From Hydnum rufescens UP504 (taxonomy: Eukaryota > Basidiomycota > Agaricomycetes > Cantharellales > Hydnaceae), in assembly GCA_014904985.1 (NCBI GenBank), contig MU128940.1, positions 302,813 through 366,812 on the forward strand: 64,000 nt of DNA, in the 5' to 3' direction. The position numbers were made by a program, and so were the translations under genes. Positions within the stretch are counted from its first letter, which is position 1; the number at the start of each line of letters is the position of its first letter. The notes below the pieces were generated by a model. The model was not told where the DNA came from. It searched no databases and worked only from the letters and a program-made list of their open reading frames with translations. This document shows, one piece after another, positions 35,046 through 46,654 of this stretch.

Positions 35046-36811
35046 CATCTTCTTTTTCATCTCCGCAACCACAACAACGAACCGCCCGAAAAGGCAAGCG
35101 TGCAACCACACACCCGCCACAGCAGGTGTGTGGTCATAAGGTGAGTTTCTTTTTGCTTGTAGATATGACAGTGCAAAAAGAGCAGCGAAGCTGCTCTTTT
35201 TGCGCCTCTTTGAATCTTTTTACTAACATATCTTGTATTCTTCTAGATTGAGGCCTGGGGTCTAAGGCACGACGAAAACCCGCAAAACGAGGGCCCAAAC
35301 GGCAATGCCCAAACGAAGACGCCCCAAATGACGCGACATACGGCAATGCGCCCACCACACAACATACGGCACGGCACCAATGATGCGACATATGGCACCA
35401 TGCCCACAATGCGACACATGGCACCACACCAACGACGCAACACACGGCATCACGCCAATGACGTGATACATGGCACCATGCCAATGACATGACACACGGC
35501 AACGCGCCAAACGGTTCGATACACAGCAACACCAAACGACGCGATACACGGCAATGCGCCAAATGAGGACACGATGTATGGTAATGCACCAAACGAGGAC
35601 GCAACCGCGCCATATGAGGGCCCCAGGAACCACACACCCACCATGGCAGGTGTGTGGTCCTATTTAAGGTGAGTCACTGCCCCCGTAGCTACAACCGCGC
35701 AAAAAGAGCAGCGAAAGCTGCTCTTTTTGCGTGGTGTTTAAACCTCAACTAATTTATAACTTTCTATTATAGGTCTTTACTTCTCGTGCCAACGAATATT
35801 GACGCAACCCCCCCCCTCCTGACCCCGCCTATCGACACCCGAGCGACGGGGTCCTGGGGGGACCCGCACAAACCACCATACATGAGCCGGAGTACGGTCC
35901 CAGTACCCCACACCCGCTGCAGCGGGTGTGGGGTACTACAAGGTATTTTTATTATTTTATTTCTTATTCTCGTGGCGCAAAAAGAGCAGCATATGCTGCT
36001 CTTTTTGCGTTGCATTCATTAATTTTTTACTAACCTATTATTATTTCTCTAGATCCTGGCCAGAACCCGCCCGAACCCCTGACCATAAACCCACGGAACG
36101 ACACGCCGTGAACGAAACCCGCGAACGACCCCCCACAAACAAAAACCGCAGGGAGGACCTATACAACCCGCCGTACATGTGACCTGGAGTACAGGGCCTC
36201 AGTACCCGACACCCGCTGCAGCGGGTGTGGGGTACTGCAAGGTCAGTTTTCTTTTCCTTTTTATTTTTTATTCTTGTGGCACAAAAAGAGCAGCGTAAGC
36301 TGCTCTTTTTGCGCTGCACTACTGTTCAACTAACCTTTCATTTTAAATTCCTCTAGATCCTGAACCCAAACTCGTGTACACCCCCAACCACAAACCCGCC
36401 GAATGATGCACCGCAAACGAAAACCACGAACGAAAATCCGCTCCCCCAAGGGAGCGCCCAAATGGACCTGGCCCCGACCGGGGCATATGGACCCCACTCG
36501 GGTGTGGAGGGTATATACAGGTGCGTGACCTGCAGGAACCATGCCCCCCCTGTGGTGGCAGACCCCAGGGGGGGGGGATAATATGTATATAGCATAATAT
36601 GTATATAATTATAGTAGTAATAATAATAATAATAGTGATAATAATAACAATAAATAAATATATAATCTAGCACAGCCATGGATTGGCTGAAATGAATCGG
36701 AATGGCCGTATTTTGGCCGAATTTCAGCCATACTGTCTGGGGACCTATTAGGTACCATTTTCTGCCCGAAAATGGTACCTAATTAGGTCCCCAATTTGAC
36801 TGACCAGCCTG

Positions 36812-37516
36812 ATCGTGGGCATTGCATGGATTCGTTTGGATAATCAATCGACGACGATCATCATGCTGTCAAATCCATGTGATTCCGGGAGTTCCGTGAT
36901 CATGTCCACGGATATGACCTGCCATCGACGGTCCAGCACAGGGTTGGGGTGGAGTGTTCCGGATGGCTTGGAGGGGAAGGTTTTCGTCCAGTTGCAAGTG
37001 TCACAGGCAGAGACATAGGTCGCAATGTATCGAGACATCCCTGGCCACCAGTAGTGGCGGGACACCAGTTCGTACATCTTCCACCATCCGGGGTGACCCG
37101 TGGTTGGAGTATCATGGTGCTCATGCACGAGGTCATGATGGAGTTTTGGGTCCAATGGGACATATACGCGGCCTCGGTAGAGAACTGTGGAGCCATGGAG
37201 TTCCCAATCCTTGAGGTGTGTCTTCGGTCCATCCCCATTCAGCTCCTTAACGATCTGGACCACTTTATCATCAATCTCCATTGCCCTTTTAATCTGTGCC
37301 ATCAGGCTCCGGCTGGGCCCTTCGACTGTGACGACCTCAGGGGAGTTGGTGGCCCGTGTCTGGAAGGCGGCCAGTTTCAGGAGCACCACATCGGAATTGT
37401 CAGAGTCCCCACGTGGATGGTCTGATCGGTGTGAGAGGGCGTCAGGCTTCCTGGACTGTGTCCCGGAATGGTGTTGGAGGGTGAAATTGAACCGAGAGAG
37501 GAATATGCTCCACCGG
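36812..37516 (-). pseudogene. Gypsy integrase, N-terminal part (truncated)
   Basis: The minus-strand frame begins in the RNase H tail (RWSIFLSRFNFTLQHH), then the linker, then the H2C2 zinc-binding region (HDTPTTGHPGWWKM, YVSACDTCNW), then the start of the catalytic core (VISVDMITELPESHG, VVD). It is cut at 36812 by the end of P2 soon after LSKRIHAMPTI, so the second Asp and the Glu of the triad are missing. A TGA replaces an expected arginine in VVD-x-LSKR. Confidence 0.75.
37513..37516 (+). repeat. 4-bp target-site duplication (CCGG), left
   Basis: CCGG lies just before TGTAAGC and is repeated at 38873-38876. Confidence 0.7.
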
Positions 37517-38872
37517 TGTAAGCAGGAAACTGTGGAAGAAACCAGCTACAGTCCGCGAAATGGAAACGAGGACAAAGAAGGGGGATCACAGGGCCAATCC
37601 GAACGTTAGGGTCCGAGGGAAGGAAGGGTCTTTGGACGGGTAGAATTGTCCTGTATAGACGGAGCCTATCCAGACAATAAATGAAGGGGTTGTTAAATCA
37701 GAGAATCACACTCTAGGTCCTCCTCTTGAGAGCCTATCAGAAGTGTGATTAGTGGGGGTTGAGTTTTGGAATTTACCCTGACACCAGCAGCAGTTCAACT
37801 AGCTTTTCAACTGGGGATGGGGGGAAAGACAATAGAAATTCGCATCTCCTGCACTTAATATACATCACAGAAAAATGCTATGGTAACCAGCGGAAAGGTG
37901 GGATTAAGGCGAAAATGATGAAAAAGAAATCAAGTCAAAAGCTTCAAAACTGAAGGAGATATTCAATTAACAAGTCAGAATAGGGGAATATGGCTTAACC
38001 AAGGTATTCCTCCTCTCCTACTGAACAAAATCCCTTGGGGAAAGGTGGAACTGGTTGCCCTATATGTACCCTCCATCGGACATAGGTGCCGGAACCATAA
38101 TTGCCTTTAATAATCAGAAAAGCGGAGGTAAAAGTGAAATGAGCCATGGGGAGACTAAATTACAGAATGCCGAGTTCTTATCCGCTTGTTTTGCCCTTGG
38201 TACTGTTCGATGCGGATTTTCAGCGTCTTTCCAGGGGTGATCGTTTCGAATGAATCGGATCAAAACTGATGGAGTTATTCGCGAAATACTGAAGAATAGT
38301 GTGGAACATGAGGTAAAGTCGACCTGGAGGATGCAGTTCTCATCCGATAAACGTGTGTGTGGTACCGTTAGACAGGTATTAATCGTAGCTTTCTGGGCGC
38401 TGTCTTGCCGAGTCGATCTGATCGAAATTGGTGGAGATATTCACGAAATACTCCTTGAGAGTATTGGAATAGCCCCTATTCCACATGTGACAAGTCCACG
38501 AGTCAAAGTGGGAGTCGTGTTACGTAATACAAGGTCAAATACCGCCCTTGAGGCAATTGGATAAGCCGGTGGTGATACAATAGATGGACGAAAGTAAGCA
38601 AGTTGAATTGCTATAGCCTGGTTGAACTGGCTTGGAGATAAGTACAAATTTGATGGCCTGTTGAAGTGCCAAGGATGGACAAATAATTGTCTCGTATATA
38701 GGGTGGAGGAAAAGTAAAAAGGACCACAGATCCTGGGATGTGAATCCATGCTATTTGACGGCCAGAGGAATAATGAGTGTGGATACGAGAGAAATGTAAG
38801 AATATGGATTCGTTTGAGGAGGTAATTGGGCCGGATGAGGTATGTACGTAATGGGATTTTATCCCTCCAACA
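37517..38872. mobile_element. Solo LTR (1,356 bp) inserted in gypsy RNase H
   Basis: Ends are TGTAAGCAGG...CCTCCAACA with a CCGG duplication. The gypsy RNase H frame breaks at the left end and resumes at the right end, so the insertion is precise. It is the same family as 15703-17248 but clearly diverged. No coding sequence. Confidence 0.8.
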
Positions 38873-38876
38873 CCGG

Positions 38877-39256
38877 CTTGCTCCGGTTCAACTTCTGGGC
38901 AGACGGAAGTACTGGAGGTTCTGGGGTCCGTCAAGATCTCAACCGAGTGAGGGGAACCTTCGAGGTAGTGTCTCCAAGCTTCTAAGGCCCAGATGATGGC
39001 TAAGAGCTCCTTGTCGTAGATGTCGTAGTTTCTCTCGGCCTCGGACAAGCTTTTTGACAAGAAGCCCACAGGGTGCCACTTCCCATCATCTTGGAGTTGG
39101 GAGAGTATAGCTCCCGTTGCATACCCGGAGGCGTCTGCTTCCACTTGGAAGTGTCCGGACTCGGAGGGAAACACCAGGATCGGTGCGGAGGTGACAAGGG
39201 CTTTCAGTTTGAGGAAGGCGTTACGTTCTGCATCGGTCCACCGGAAGGGTGTGTCT
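38877..39256 (-). pseudogene. Gypsy RNase H domain
   Basis: FQVEADASGYATGAILSQ gives the first catalytic Asp region. FLSKSLSEAERNYDIYDKELLAI and WRHYLEGSPHSVEILTDP follow. A frameshift after LTDP precedes the solo LTR. It is downstream of the RT in the same pol. Confidence 0.8.
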
Positions 39257-40305
39257 TTCCGGGTGAGGTCGTTTAGAGGTCTGGCAACTTTGGCGAAATC
39301 CTGAATGAATCATCAGTAGAAGTTAATGAACCCTAAGAATGACTGTGTTTCTTTCAGGTTTTTGGGCTCCGGCCAGTCCGTTACGCCTCCGACTTTGACA
39401 GGGTCCATCTCCACATGGTCCGGCATGAATATCATCCCCAGGTATTCGATCCAATCTCAGAAGAACTCACACTTCTCCGGTTTCAGGAAGAGTTTGTTTT
39501 CCTGGAGGGTCTGTAGGATGCCTTGGACTCCTCGGACATACTCTTCTTGAGTCTTGGCAAAGCATAAGATGTCATCCAGGTACACAATGCATACTCCGTT
39601 GTTGATCCATTCCCTGAGGACATCATTGATCATGTTCTGGAACATCCCGGGAGAGTTGCAGAGTCCGAAGAACATTACCAACGGTTCAAACAGTCCTCAG
39701 TTCATCCGGAATGCTGCTTTCCATTCGTCTCCTTCAGCCATCCGGATGTTCTGGAATCCCCACCGGAGGTCGAATTTCCCGAACACTTTGGCTCCCCGGA
39801 GTCAATCGATGACATCAGAGATCAGGGGTAAGGGGTATGCGTTCTTAACTGTGATGTTGTTGAGTTTCTGGTAGTCCTGGACTAGGCGGAACCCTGCATC
39901 CTTTTTCTTCATGAAGAACACTGGAGTGGCCATTGGAGACTTTGACGGACGGATTCGACCGGAAGCAAGATTCTCCTTCAGGAAGTTGTCAAGTTCTTTC
40001 TGTTCACCTGGGGACAGCGGGAACAGTTTGGTGGGAGGAGGTAGCTGAGTTCCTTCTTGGAACTCAATGTGGTGGTCCCATGGCTTCCGGGTGGGGAGTT
40101 GGTCAAAGGAGTCTTTGGAGAACATGTCCTGGAAGTCACGGAATTCCTTGGGTACGAGCTCCTCGAAGGTTTTGGCAGGTTCGTTTGCTTTCACCTTAGC
40201 AGCCTCTGCCAGCCTCTGAGAAGGGGTGGACGTTGCTTGGACGATTTTGGAGTGTTCGCTGTCGTCAGGGAAGTAGGCTGCAAAAATAGCATCCCCTTTT
40301 TCCAA
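39257..40305 (-). pseudogene. Gypsy reverse transcriptase
   Basis: The order is a pol linker (FEELVPKEFRDFQDMF), LASGRIRPSKSPMATPVFFMKKKD, LVQDYQKLNNITVKNAYPLPLI, then the catalytic motif CIVYLDDILCFAKT near 39570 and LKPEKCEFF. TGA stops interrupt it near 39799, 39698, 39458 and two in a row at about 39310, each where this family has arginine. The catalytic YLDD is intact. Confidence 0.8.
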
Positions 40306-40422
40306 GGTCAGGGTCTCATCATCGTTGTCCAGCGGTGCGGGTTCGTTCCGGGGTGTCTCCGTGGCTTTCCGACCATCTCTCTCTCATCGGCGTTCCGTAT
40401 TCCATATTCTCCGGATCATTGC

Positions 40423-40983
40423 TCAGCAATCAGATGGGCATCGGGTCAGCGTCAGCTTCCCTGTTGTCCAGTCGATCTCCGGGTTGTGGTGGTGGAGCCA
40501 GGTGTGCCCTATGATCAATTTGGTTTTACCCAGTCCGATCATGGAGAACACCACCCGTTCGGAGTGGTTGTCAATCTGGAGGATGACTTCTACTTCTTCG
40601 CGGACAGATCCCATCTCATTGAGCATTCCATCGACATTATAGACTGGGATGGGGCAGGCGAGCGGCCGTACATCTAGTCCGTTCTCCTTTGCAAAGGCCG
40701 GGTCCATGAACATCCCGGTTGCTCCGGAGTCCAGTAGAGCAGTTCCGGCACAGATGGCTCCAGTCTGGGGTGATTGGATTTTCACCTTGACTTCTGTGGC
40801 TTGTCTAGGGTCTTCGGAGAGGAGGCGGATTGAGGGTGGAGGGCTATAAATGGGGTTGGTATGGGTGGATACGTTTTCAGAATCATCACTCTCATCATCG
40901 GAGAAAAACATGTCATTTCCAATTCCGTATGTACAGTTTTGGAGGGGGGTGAATCTGTTGGTCAGGCAGGATGTATCCTTCAC
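40423..40983 (-). pseudogene. Gypsy aspartic protease region
   Basis: A TALLDSGATGMFMDPAFA motif lies after an acidic linker. LIIGHTWLHHHNPEIDWTTGKL is the second half typical of retropepsins. It lies between gag and RT on the same strand. Confidence 0.75.
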
Positions 40984-41120
40984 TGCTGACTGTTGGGAAA
41001 ACCCTGTGGAGTAGATCCTGAGGGTTCCGGTGCATCCTTTGCAGGTGGAAACAGCTTCCGTAGTTCCTCATGGACAATTGCTCCAATGTCTTCCATTGCC
41101 CAGACGAACTGTCGTGGCTT

Positions 41121-42149
41121 TCATGGGTGTGGGCAGTCACAAGAGATGTGTCCCAGCTCCTGGCAGTTGTAACAATGTCGTGCCTCTTGCTTCCATGTGG
41201 AGTCTACATCCATGGGGGCAAACGAAGTTGATGAGGAATGTGTTGCCGCGGAGGCACTGGGGTTGGCCTGGGGGCAGGGGGTGTTGTCCAGGGCTTCTCT
41301 GTGGGTGTTGGAGGGTTCCTCGGCGCATAGGGGTTCATGCTTGCCATAGCCTGTCGGAACTGGAGGTATAAGTTGTCCAGCTGGCATGCCGTGTCCTGCC
41401 ATCCTCCGAGGGTCCCTGGTAGGTCGCTGAGGTGCATTTTCTCCAGCAACCGTTCGTTGAGTCCTTGTTGGTATGCATCGATAAGGGCCTCTTCCCCGAA
41501 GCTGGTTCGACCAGCCAAGGCATCGAAGTGCGCGGTGTACTCCTCGGTGGACATCTTTCCCTGCTTCAGGTTCCGAAGTTGGGACCGAGCAGTGAACTCT
41601 CGATCTGGCTCCCCGAAGGCACTCTCGAAGGCAACCAGGAAATCCTCGAAGGTCTCGTACGGGTTGTGAGTCTCGGGGTCCAGGAAAGAGGTGGAAAGGC
41701 TTTCCGCCCATGCTCTGGCGGTTCTGTCCTTCATCCAGGAGAGGGTATATAGGATTTTGTGCAGCTCCGTGGGGTAGACTCTGGGCTGGAGGGCAATATT
41801 CAGCCGGATGGAGCGCAGGAACCCTTCCATCTTCTTCCGGTCGCCCGAGAATGGTTCAGGGTCTGCCCCCTTGGCCTCACGAGTGGATTGGGTAGGCGGG
41901 GTTGTTGCTGGAGGGTCTGCTGAACTGTGGCAGACACAAAGCCTGTGACGTGTGTCCCTTGGTTTCGCATGTCATCCAGTTCTTCTCGAAGGGCGGCATT
42001 CTGTTGTTGGAGTTGAGTGAGGAGGTGTTGGAGGTGGTTGGCGGTAAGGCTACTGGAGCACCGTCGGACATTTCGGAACGAGGGGTAGGAGGGAAATCGG
42101 CGATACTAAGCAATCCGGATGGTGGGCTCGTGAAAGAGCTTTGATCTTC
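41121..42149 (-). pseudogene. Gypsy gag with CCHC zinc knuckle
   Basis: The Retrotrans_gag-type core is LRSIRLNIALQPRVYP...ARAWAESLS, FEDFLVAFESAFGEPDRE, MSTEEYTAHFDALAG and LIDAYQQGLNERLLEKM, followed by a proline-rich linker and a knuckle CYNCQELGHISCDCP. The N-terminal part just inside the LTR is low complexity. The gag core frame itself is intact over 208 codons. Confidence 0.8.
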
Positions 42150-42694
42150 TGTCAGGGCCACGCTGCGACAAGAGCACCAAACAAATATAAACACAGATAA
42201 CTCCGACTAAGTCCGGTGTAAGTCCGGCTAGGTCCGGGAGAATCTGGGCAAGAACGAGATAATGAGGATGGGACGGAGAGGCGGTCCAGCAGCCCGGAAG
42301 GGACTAGGCGGAAACGAGCACAGCAGTCCTTAAGCTCACAGAGTCAGCTGGAAGGTACTCGGACTGTAGTCCGGAGTAGAAGCGGAAATCCTGAGAGACC
42401 AAAGCTGAGTCTCTGGATTTCGCCCTGGACTACTTATACATAGGTCCTATACTACAGGGGACTGATCGCTTAATGAGAGGTGGTTACAGGGGGGCAGGCA
42501 CAAGAGGGGGAGCGGGCAGGGACAGGAAAGTGGAGGGGACAGGGACAGGGCCAGGGGTAAGTGTGTGGGAACCGGAAGTAAAGGAAACGCGGAAATGAAG
42601 GGGAATGAAACGGAGATGGGGACAAATCGAAACAGGCTGGAACCAAAACCGGAAACAAATCTGGAATTAACCGGGAAGCAGACGAACTCTGACA
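42150..42694 (-). repeat. 5' LTR of the minus-strand gypsy
   Basis: The 545-bp LTR has TGTCAG...CTGACA inverted ends and lies directly before gag. The matching 3' LTR is not in the window, because the element is truncated at 36812. It sits inside the DDE transposase frame, so this gypsy inserted into that transposon. Confidence 0.65.
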
Positions 42695-44458
42695 GCGGGA
42701 TCAGGAAGATTATCAACAAGTATGACTGGCCTCACACCTCTTTCAAAGCTTTGAGAGAACTCCAATGGGTAGCCCCTCCCGGCGTCCAGAGTATCCCCAG
42801 TGACTCTCCTTGCTTACGGTTTTCCGCAGATGCAGCGATACTGCTGTCTTTCCCTTATGGATTGCCTGGAATGGGACCACCTCTCCTGCAGGGGAGGTTG
42901 CTACCATTAGAGAGAATTGATGCTTTTCCTCCTTGGCAACAGTTGCAACCTGCTTGGTTCCTGTTGGAGCCCATGTCTTATCTCCCGCTGGGACAAGACA
43001 AACACCAGTCTGGTCAGCATTGAAAACCAACTCGGAGGGGATATTAAACAATTTAATGTGATATGAAAGACACATAAATGCATCTTCACATTGCTCCTCC
43101 CAATTATTGGGGAGCTTTTGGCCACTTGGGTGGAAGTGCACATAGACCACCTAAGATTGTCATGCAGAAAGTGATGAATGTAGGTGTCACAGCACTTGAA
43201 CTTCCCATCCATGAGTAGTTCCAGCACTTTCGATTTAATTGTGCCGATGAGGGTCGATTTGACAATGATATGAGAAATCAGAACTCCAACATCACAGTAC
43301 TCCTGGAGATGCTTGCATACTGCATCTACTACTTCAGGATGGCAAGCCTGATATAGAATTTGTGTTAGACAAGGCCCTCATAAGAATGTGGTATCACCAC
43401 TGGCCGTTGTTTACCAACGCACCAGAAAACGCTGCCACCCTCACGATACATTCAGATTAGCCTTCAAATGTGCCTGCTCAACGGCAGCGAGAGTCTTCTC
43501 TGTCCACTGCCCGACTCCATCTGACCGATCTTGCTTGCTGCAAGGCTTTATCCAATTCGACAAAGTTGACAGATAAAGTGTCTTATATTTGTCACCTCCA
43601 CAACCATTCCGAAGGAGGTTTACTGCTTGAGAAAGATGCCATTTGGAGTGAATCATGGCATCCGAGATAGCAGCCCAACATGTTGGGTGGAACCAGTTGG
43701 TACAGTGATGTTGAGTCCGTGGTTTCTTCACTCAGTGATGGTTGTCCATGATAGGGGACAACTGCTTGTTTGCCCTTTGAGATTTCAGCTGAGGGACTGC
43801 CCACTATACAGTATAATGAAATGTCAAAATTCTAGTACTAGATATAATGGACCTACAGCTTTAAGAAGCTTTCCCGACTTGTCCCTAAGGCCAAACTTGA
43901 TTTGGTGCTGTACTTTCCTGTCACAGTACCTTTGTTGTCACTCCCGATTGTTTTTGATGCCAGTGCTAAGGTTCTGTGCTTGTTTCTGCACAGCCTTTGA
44001 AGTAAGGACAGAGGAATTCAAGCGAATGGTATCAAAGCCTTGAGATTTCATTTCATCATATTCATCCTTGGATAAATGCTGAACAAATGCATCCATTGGG
44101 CCTTTGAATTCACCATCATTGCTTAATCTCATTTTGGAAGGCAAGCAGTGGGAGAAAATTTTTCCAAAGCATAGCTTTTCAGGGCTGTCCGGGGCCTTTG
44201 TTACCTCCCAGTTTTTGGCATAATGCGTAACAAAATTTTTTTATTTTTGTTAGGGGCAAGCAGCATAACGTAATGCTAAAATCGCTTTCATACATATCGC
44301 GGGAGTACAGTAGCTCTATGTAATATTGATTTTGGATGAATCACTAAGGCAAATTTGAGGATTGTCAATTGACATCAAAGAAAATTAGCCCTCATTAGGG
44401 CAGCAAAATGACCTCAAATGGTACTCCTTTTGAGGTCAGCCCAAGTGGCTGACCGAGG
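42695..44458 (-). pseudogene. DDE_1 (pogo/Tigger-like) transposase remnant
   Basis: In minus-strand order: GEFKGPMDAFVQHLSKDEYDEMKSQGF (44.1 kb), an N-terminal DNA-binding-like segment (ISDAMIHSKWHLSQAVNLLRNG, 43.7 kb), KVLELLMDGKFKCCDTYIHHFL, then the DDE core LVFNADQTGVCLVP...KTWAPTGTKQVA...KHQFSLMVATSPAGEVVPFQAI (42.9 kb). The frame shifts near 43150 and ends where the gypsy LTR begins, so the later catalytic residues are gone. The terminus at 44385-44460 ends GGCTGACCGAGGTG, resembling the right end of the palindromic elements. Confidence 0.7.
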
Positions 44459-44969
44459 TGTTTTACACACACAACAGGAACACTTGGTTCTTGTACTTCA
44501 AGTAACCACACTGTTACGAGTTGTACTCGTAACCTCACTTACGTATGCAGAATAACCAAGCCAATCATGCCATCATGTGACCTTCCCCCTTGCCGCCATT
44601 GTGCCTTCCTCTTTCAGCAATTCCTATTATATACATCCCTCCTTTATTCAACACCCCTTTATCCATAAACCCTTTTGATCTCTAATCGTATAAGTAGTTA
44701 CCTGATGTACACTCGCTCTTTAGAAGATCGAGAATATATTGTCAACCAATTGAATTCTACTCTCGTGATCTCAGTTATCACTTGTGACTCTCATCTCAAA
44801 ACCTTCGCCTATTAAGTCTTAAGAAGCCGGTCTTCCTTGTACATACTCATCTCTCGTGACTTACGTAATCCCCACTTCGCAACTCCCTCGTCAATCGCCT
44901 TAAGGGCATTTCCTTGTATTCGATCCAATTACGTCATCGTATCTTTCGCCTCAAGTACAACCCTTAACA
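44459..44969 (+). repeat. Putative 5' LTR of the plus-strand gypsy
   Basis: The stretch starts TGTTTTACACAC, ends CCCTTAACA, has TATTATATAC near 44625 and precedes the gag frame by about 40 bp. The other LTR lies beyond the window, so the limits are inferred. Its first bases overlap the end of the DDE element. Confidence 0.45.
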
Positions 44970-45011
44970 GTATTCTCAATCTAAATAACCGACTTCCTTG
45001 AAAGACTCAAT

Positions 45012-46654
45012 ATGCCCTCCACTCGATGAAACCCACACCCACAACCAGTCGCTGACGACTATCGCAACGACACAGCCACTGTCGAAAGCACTTCCACCCT
45101 CTCCTCACCAATCATCCTTGAGGTGCCAATCACCCCTCAGACAACATATCCCACGATACAAACACCACCCAACTTGATGCAAGGTCCACACATGGGAAAC
45201 CCTCCCAGCGCCACATCAACTTCGAGCACTGAGACAATGCTCCTGCACATGCTGCAACAAATGCAGGCAGACCTAGCATGCAGCATGCAGATACAAGCGG
45301 AAATGGCGCACACCAACACCCAGATGAATGCTTGCCTCGAAGAACTTGCGAACGAAAACTGAGAGCTGTGCAATGAAGTCGCGCACCGCAATTCACAGTC
45401 GCCCATCCTTGACGCAAATACACGACCGAGACAAGTAGTCTCGCCCACAGCGCACAACTCGCAATTCGCACCTCGCACCCTCACTCGAAGCCCCCACTTC
45501 AAGCCCCAAACCTACCCTGAGGAAAACAATGAGTTTTCACCTCAAAACCTTGATGACACACCGCGAGGCAATTCAGTCACCTATGCACCACCTAGCAACA
45601 TCATGCAACCAACTCTGTGACGTGTGATGTTCGAGGATGTGCACTCCACCCCCCCGTGCCTGGGCTCTGCGTTCAGGGCCCCAACTGCAAGCATGGACCA
45701 TTGAGGAACCAAACTCGAACACCTCCCCACCACTCCGCGATACCGCAAAACAGCGACAATTGCCCAACCCTCCGTGCCCTTGGGACACGCACTTCGCGAA
45801 CCCAAAATCAAAGAGCCAGAGATGTTCTCAGGGCACAACCCCTCTAAACTATATGGATTCCTTGCACACTGCAAAATGGCGTTCTGATTGCAACCATCAC
45901 GATTCACGCTAGAGAGTGCGCACATCATCTGGGCTGGATTGTATCTCACAGATACAGCAAGGCAATGGTTCCAACGCCTCATCATGGAGACGGAGGAATC
46001 CCCCACACTCTCCAGCTGGATGCTCTTCAAGGAAGAGCTCCACACGTACTTCAGAGACCCAGACGAGGTCGCAACTCAAGAGCGAAAACTATGCACGCTC
46101 AAGATGAACGACAACCACTGCGTCCTCCGCTACATTAACCAGTTCAAGGAAGTAGCAAGCCTCACCAGATGGAACGATGATGCACTCCGCTCGCAGTTCT
46201 ACCAAGGCTTACCAAACCGTCTACAAGATGACATCTTGTGAGACGGCAAGCCTGCAAAACTCCAAGGCATGTACCAAGCCGCACTAAGATTTGATGGCCG
46301 GTATTGGGAACGCCAAGAGGAACTCAAAGCCACGAGGACCTCAGATCATGGCACACAACCCCGCACCACGAACCCCTCATCGTCAACATCCCCTTCATCC
46401 TCGACAAACCCCCCACATGACCCGAAAGTTCACAAGTCCAACGGTGTGCTCACTGAAGAGGAAAAAGAACAACGAAGACGTGAAAAGCTCTGCGCATACT
46501 GTGGGAATAGCGACCATGCAGTAGATAGTTGCCCCAGTCGTCGCAACGTACCACGAACTGCGATGACACCTGCCGTGACGACCACCAGTACCAGCAGCAC
46601 AACTGCGACAGCAACATCACGCACCCCAGTAGCTTGTGCTACGTTCACCTTCTC
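45012..46654 (+). pseudogene. Plus-strand gypsy gag with zinc knuckle
   Basis: The frame starts MPSTR-stop-NPHPQ. The core is FSGHNPSKLYGFLAHCKMAF, LQPSRFTLESAHIIWAGLYLTD-ARQWFQ and FKEELHTYFRDPDEVATQERK. The knuckle CAYCGNSDHAVDSCP lies near 46493. At least five TGA stops occur, several in arginine contexts (for example before LQPSRF and before DGKPAKL). It is cut at 46655 by element D; the frame ATFTF-S resumes at 51460 as GGPNTTEEP. Confidence 0.75.
46647..46654 (+). repeat. 8-bp target-site duplication of element D, left
   Basis: ACCTTCTC is repeated at 51452-51459, and the gag reading frame rejoins across it. Confidence 0.9.

Larger units (their letters stand above)
32667..36811. mobile_element. 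Palindromic element P2, inverted and truncated
   Basis: The right boundary TTGACTGACCAGCCTG is the inverse of the usual left end, including the subterminal GGTACC hairpin, C-run hairpin and (TAA)n tract (36540-36660). P2 is therefore reversed. Its introns still read outward: minus strand 34120-34223 left of the centre and plus strand 35141-35246 right of it. GGAGCAGC-type hairpins occur only in the arm at 32770-33330, as expected for a reversed right arm. Its right-type end is missing at 32667, where B ends. Confidence 0.75.

Noticed and set aside
20803..36316. Bacterial rho-independent terminators or bacterial contamination
   Set aside because: The hairpins sit inside intron-like units with fungal splice signals, next to fungal transposons, with no bacterial genes. 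T-runs occur on both strands of every copy.
20540..36811. CRISPR array, because of regularly spaced palindromic repeats
   Set aside because: Two different hairpins alternate, repeats are not identical, spacing is 100-250 bp and irregular, the context is eukaryotic with introns, and there are no cas genes.
42470..42719. Pro/Phe-rich minus-strand open frame
   Set aside because: It lies inside the gypsy LTR and is low-complexity CCC/TTC-rich sequence.
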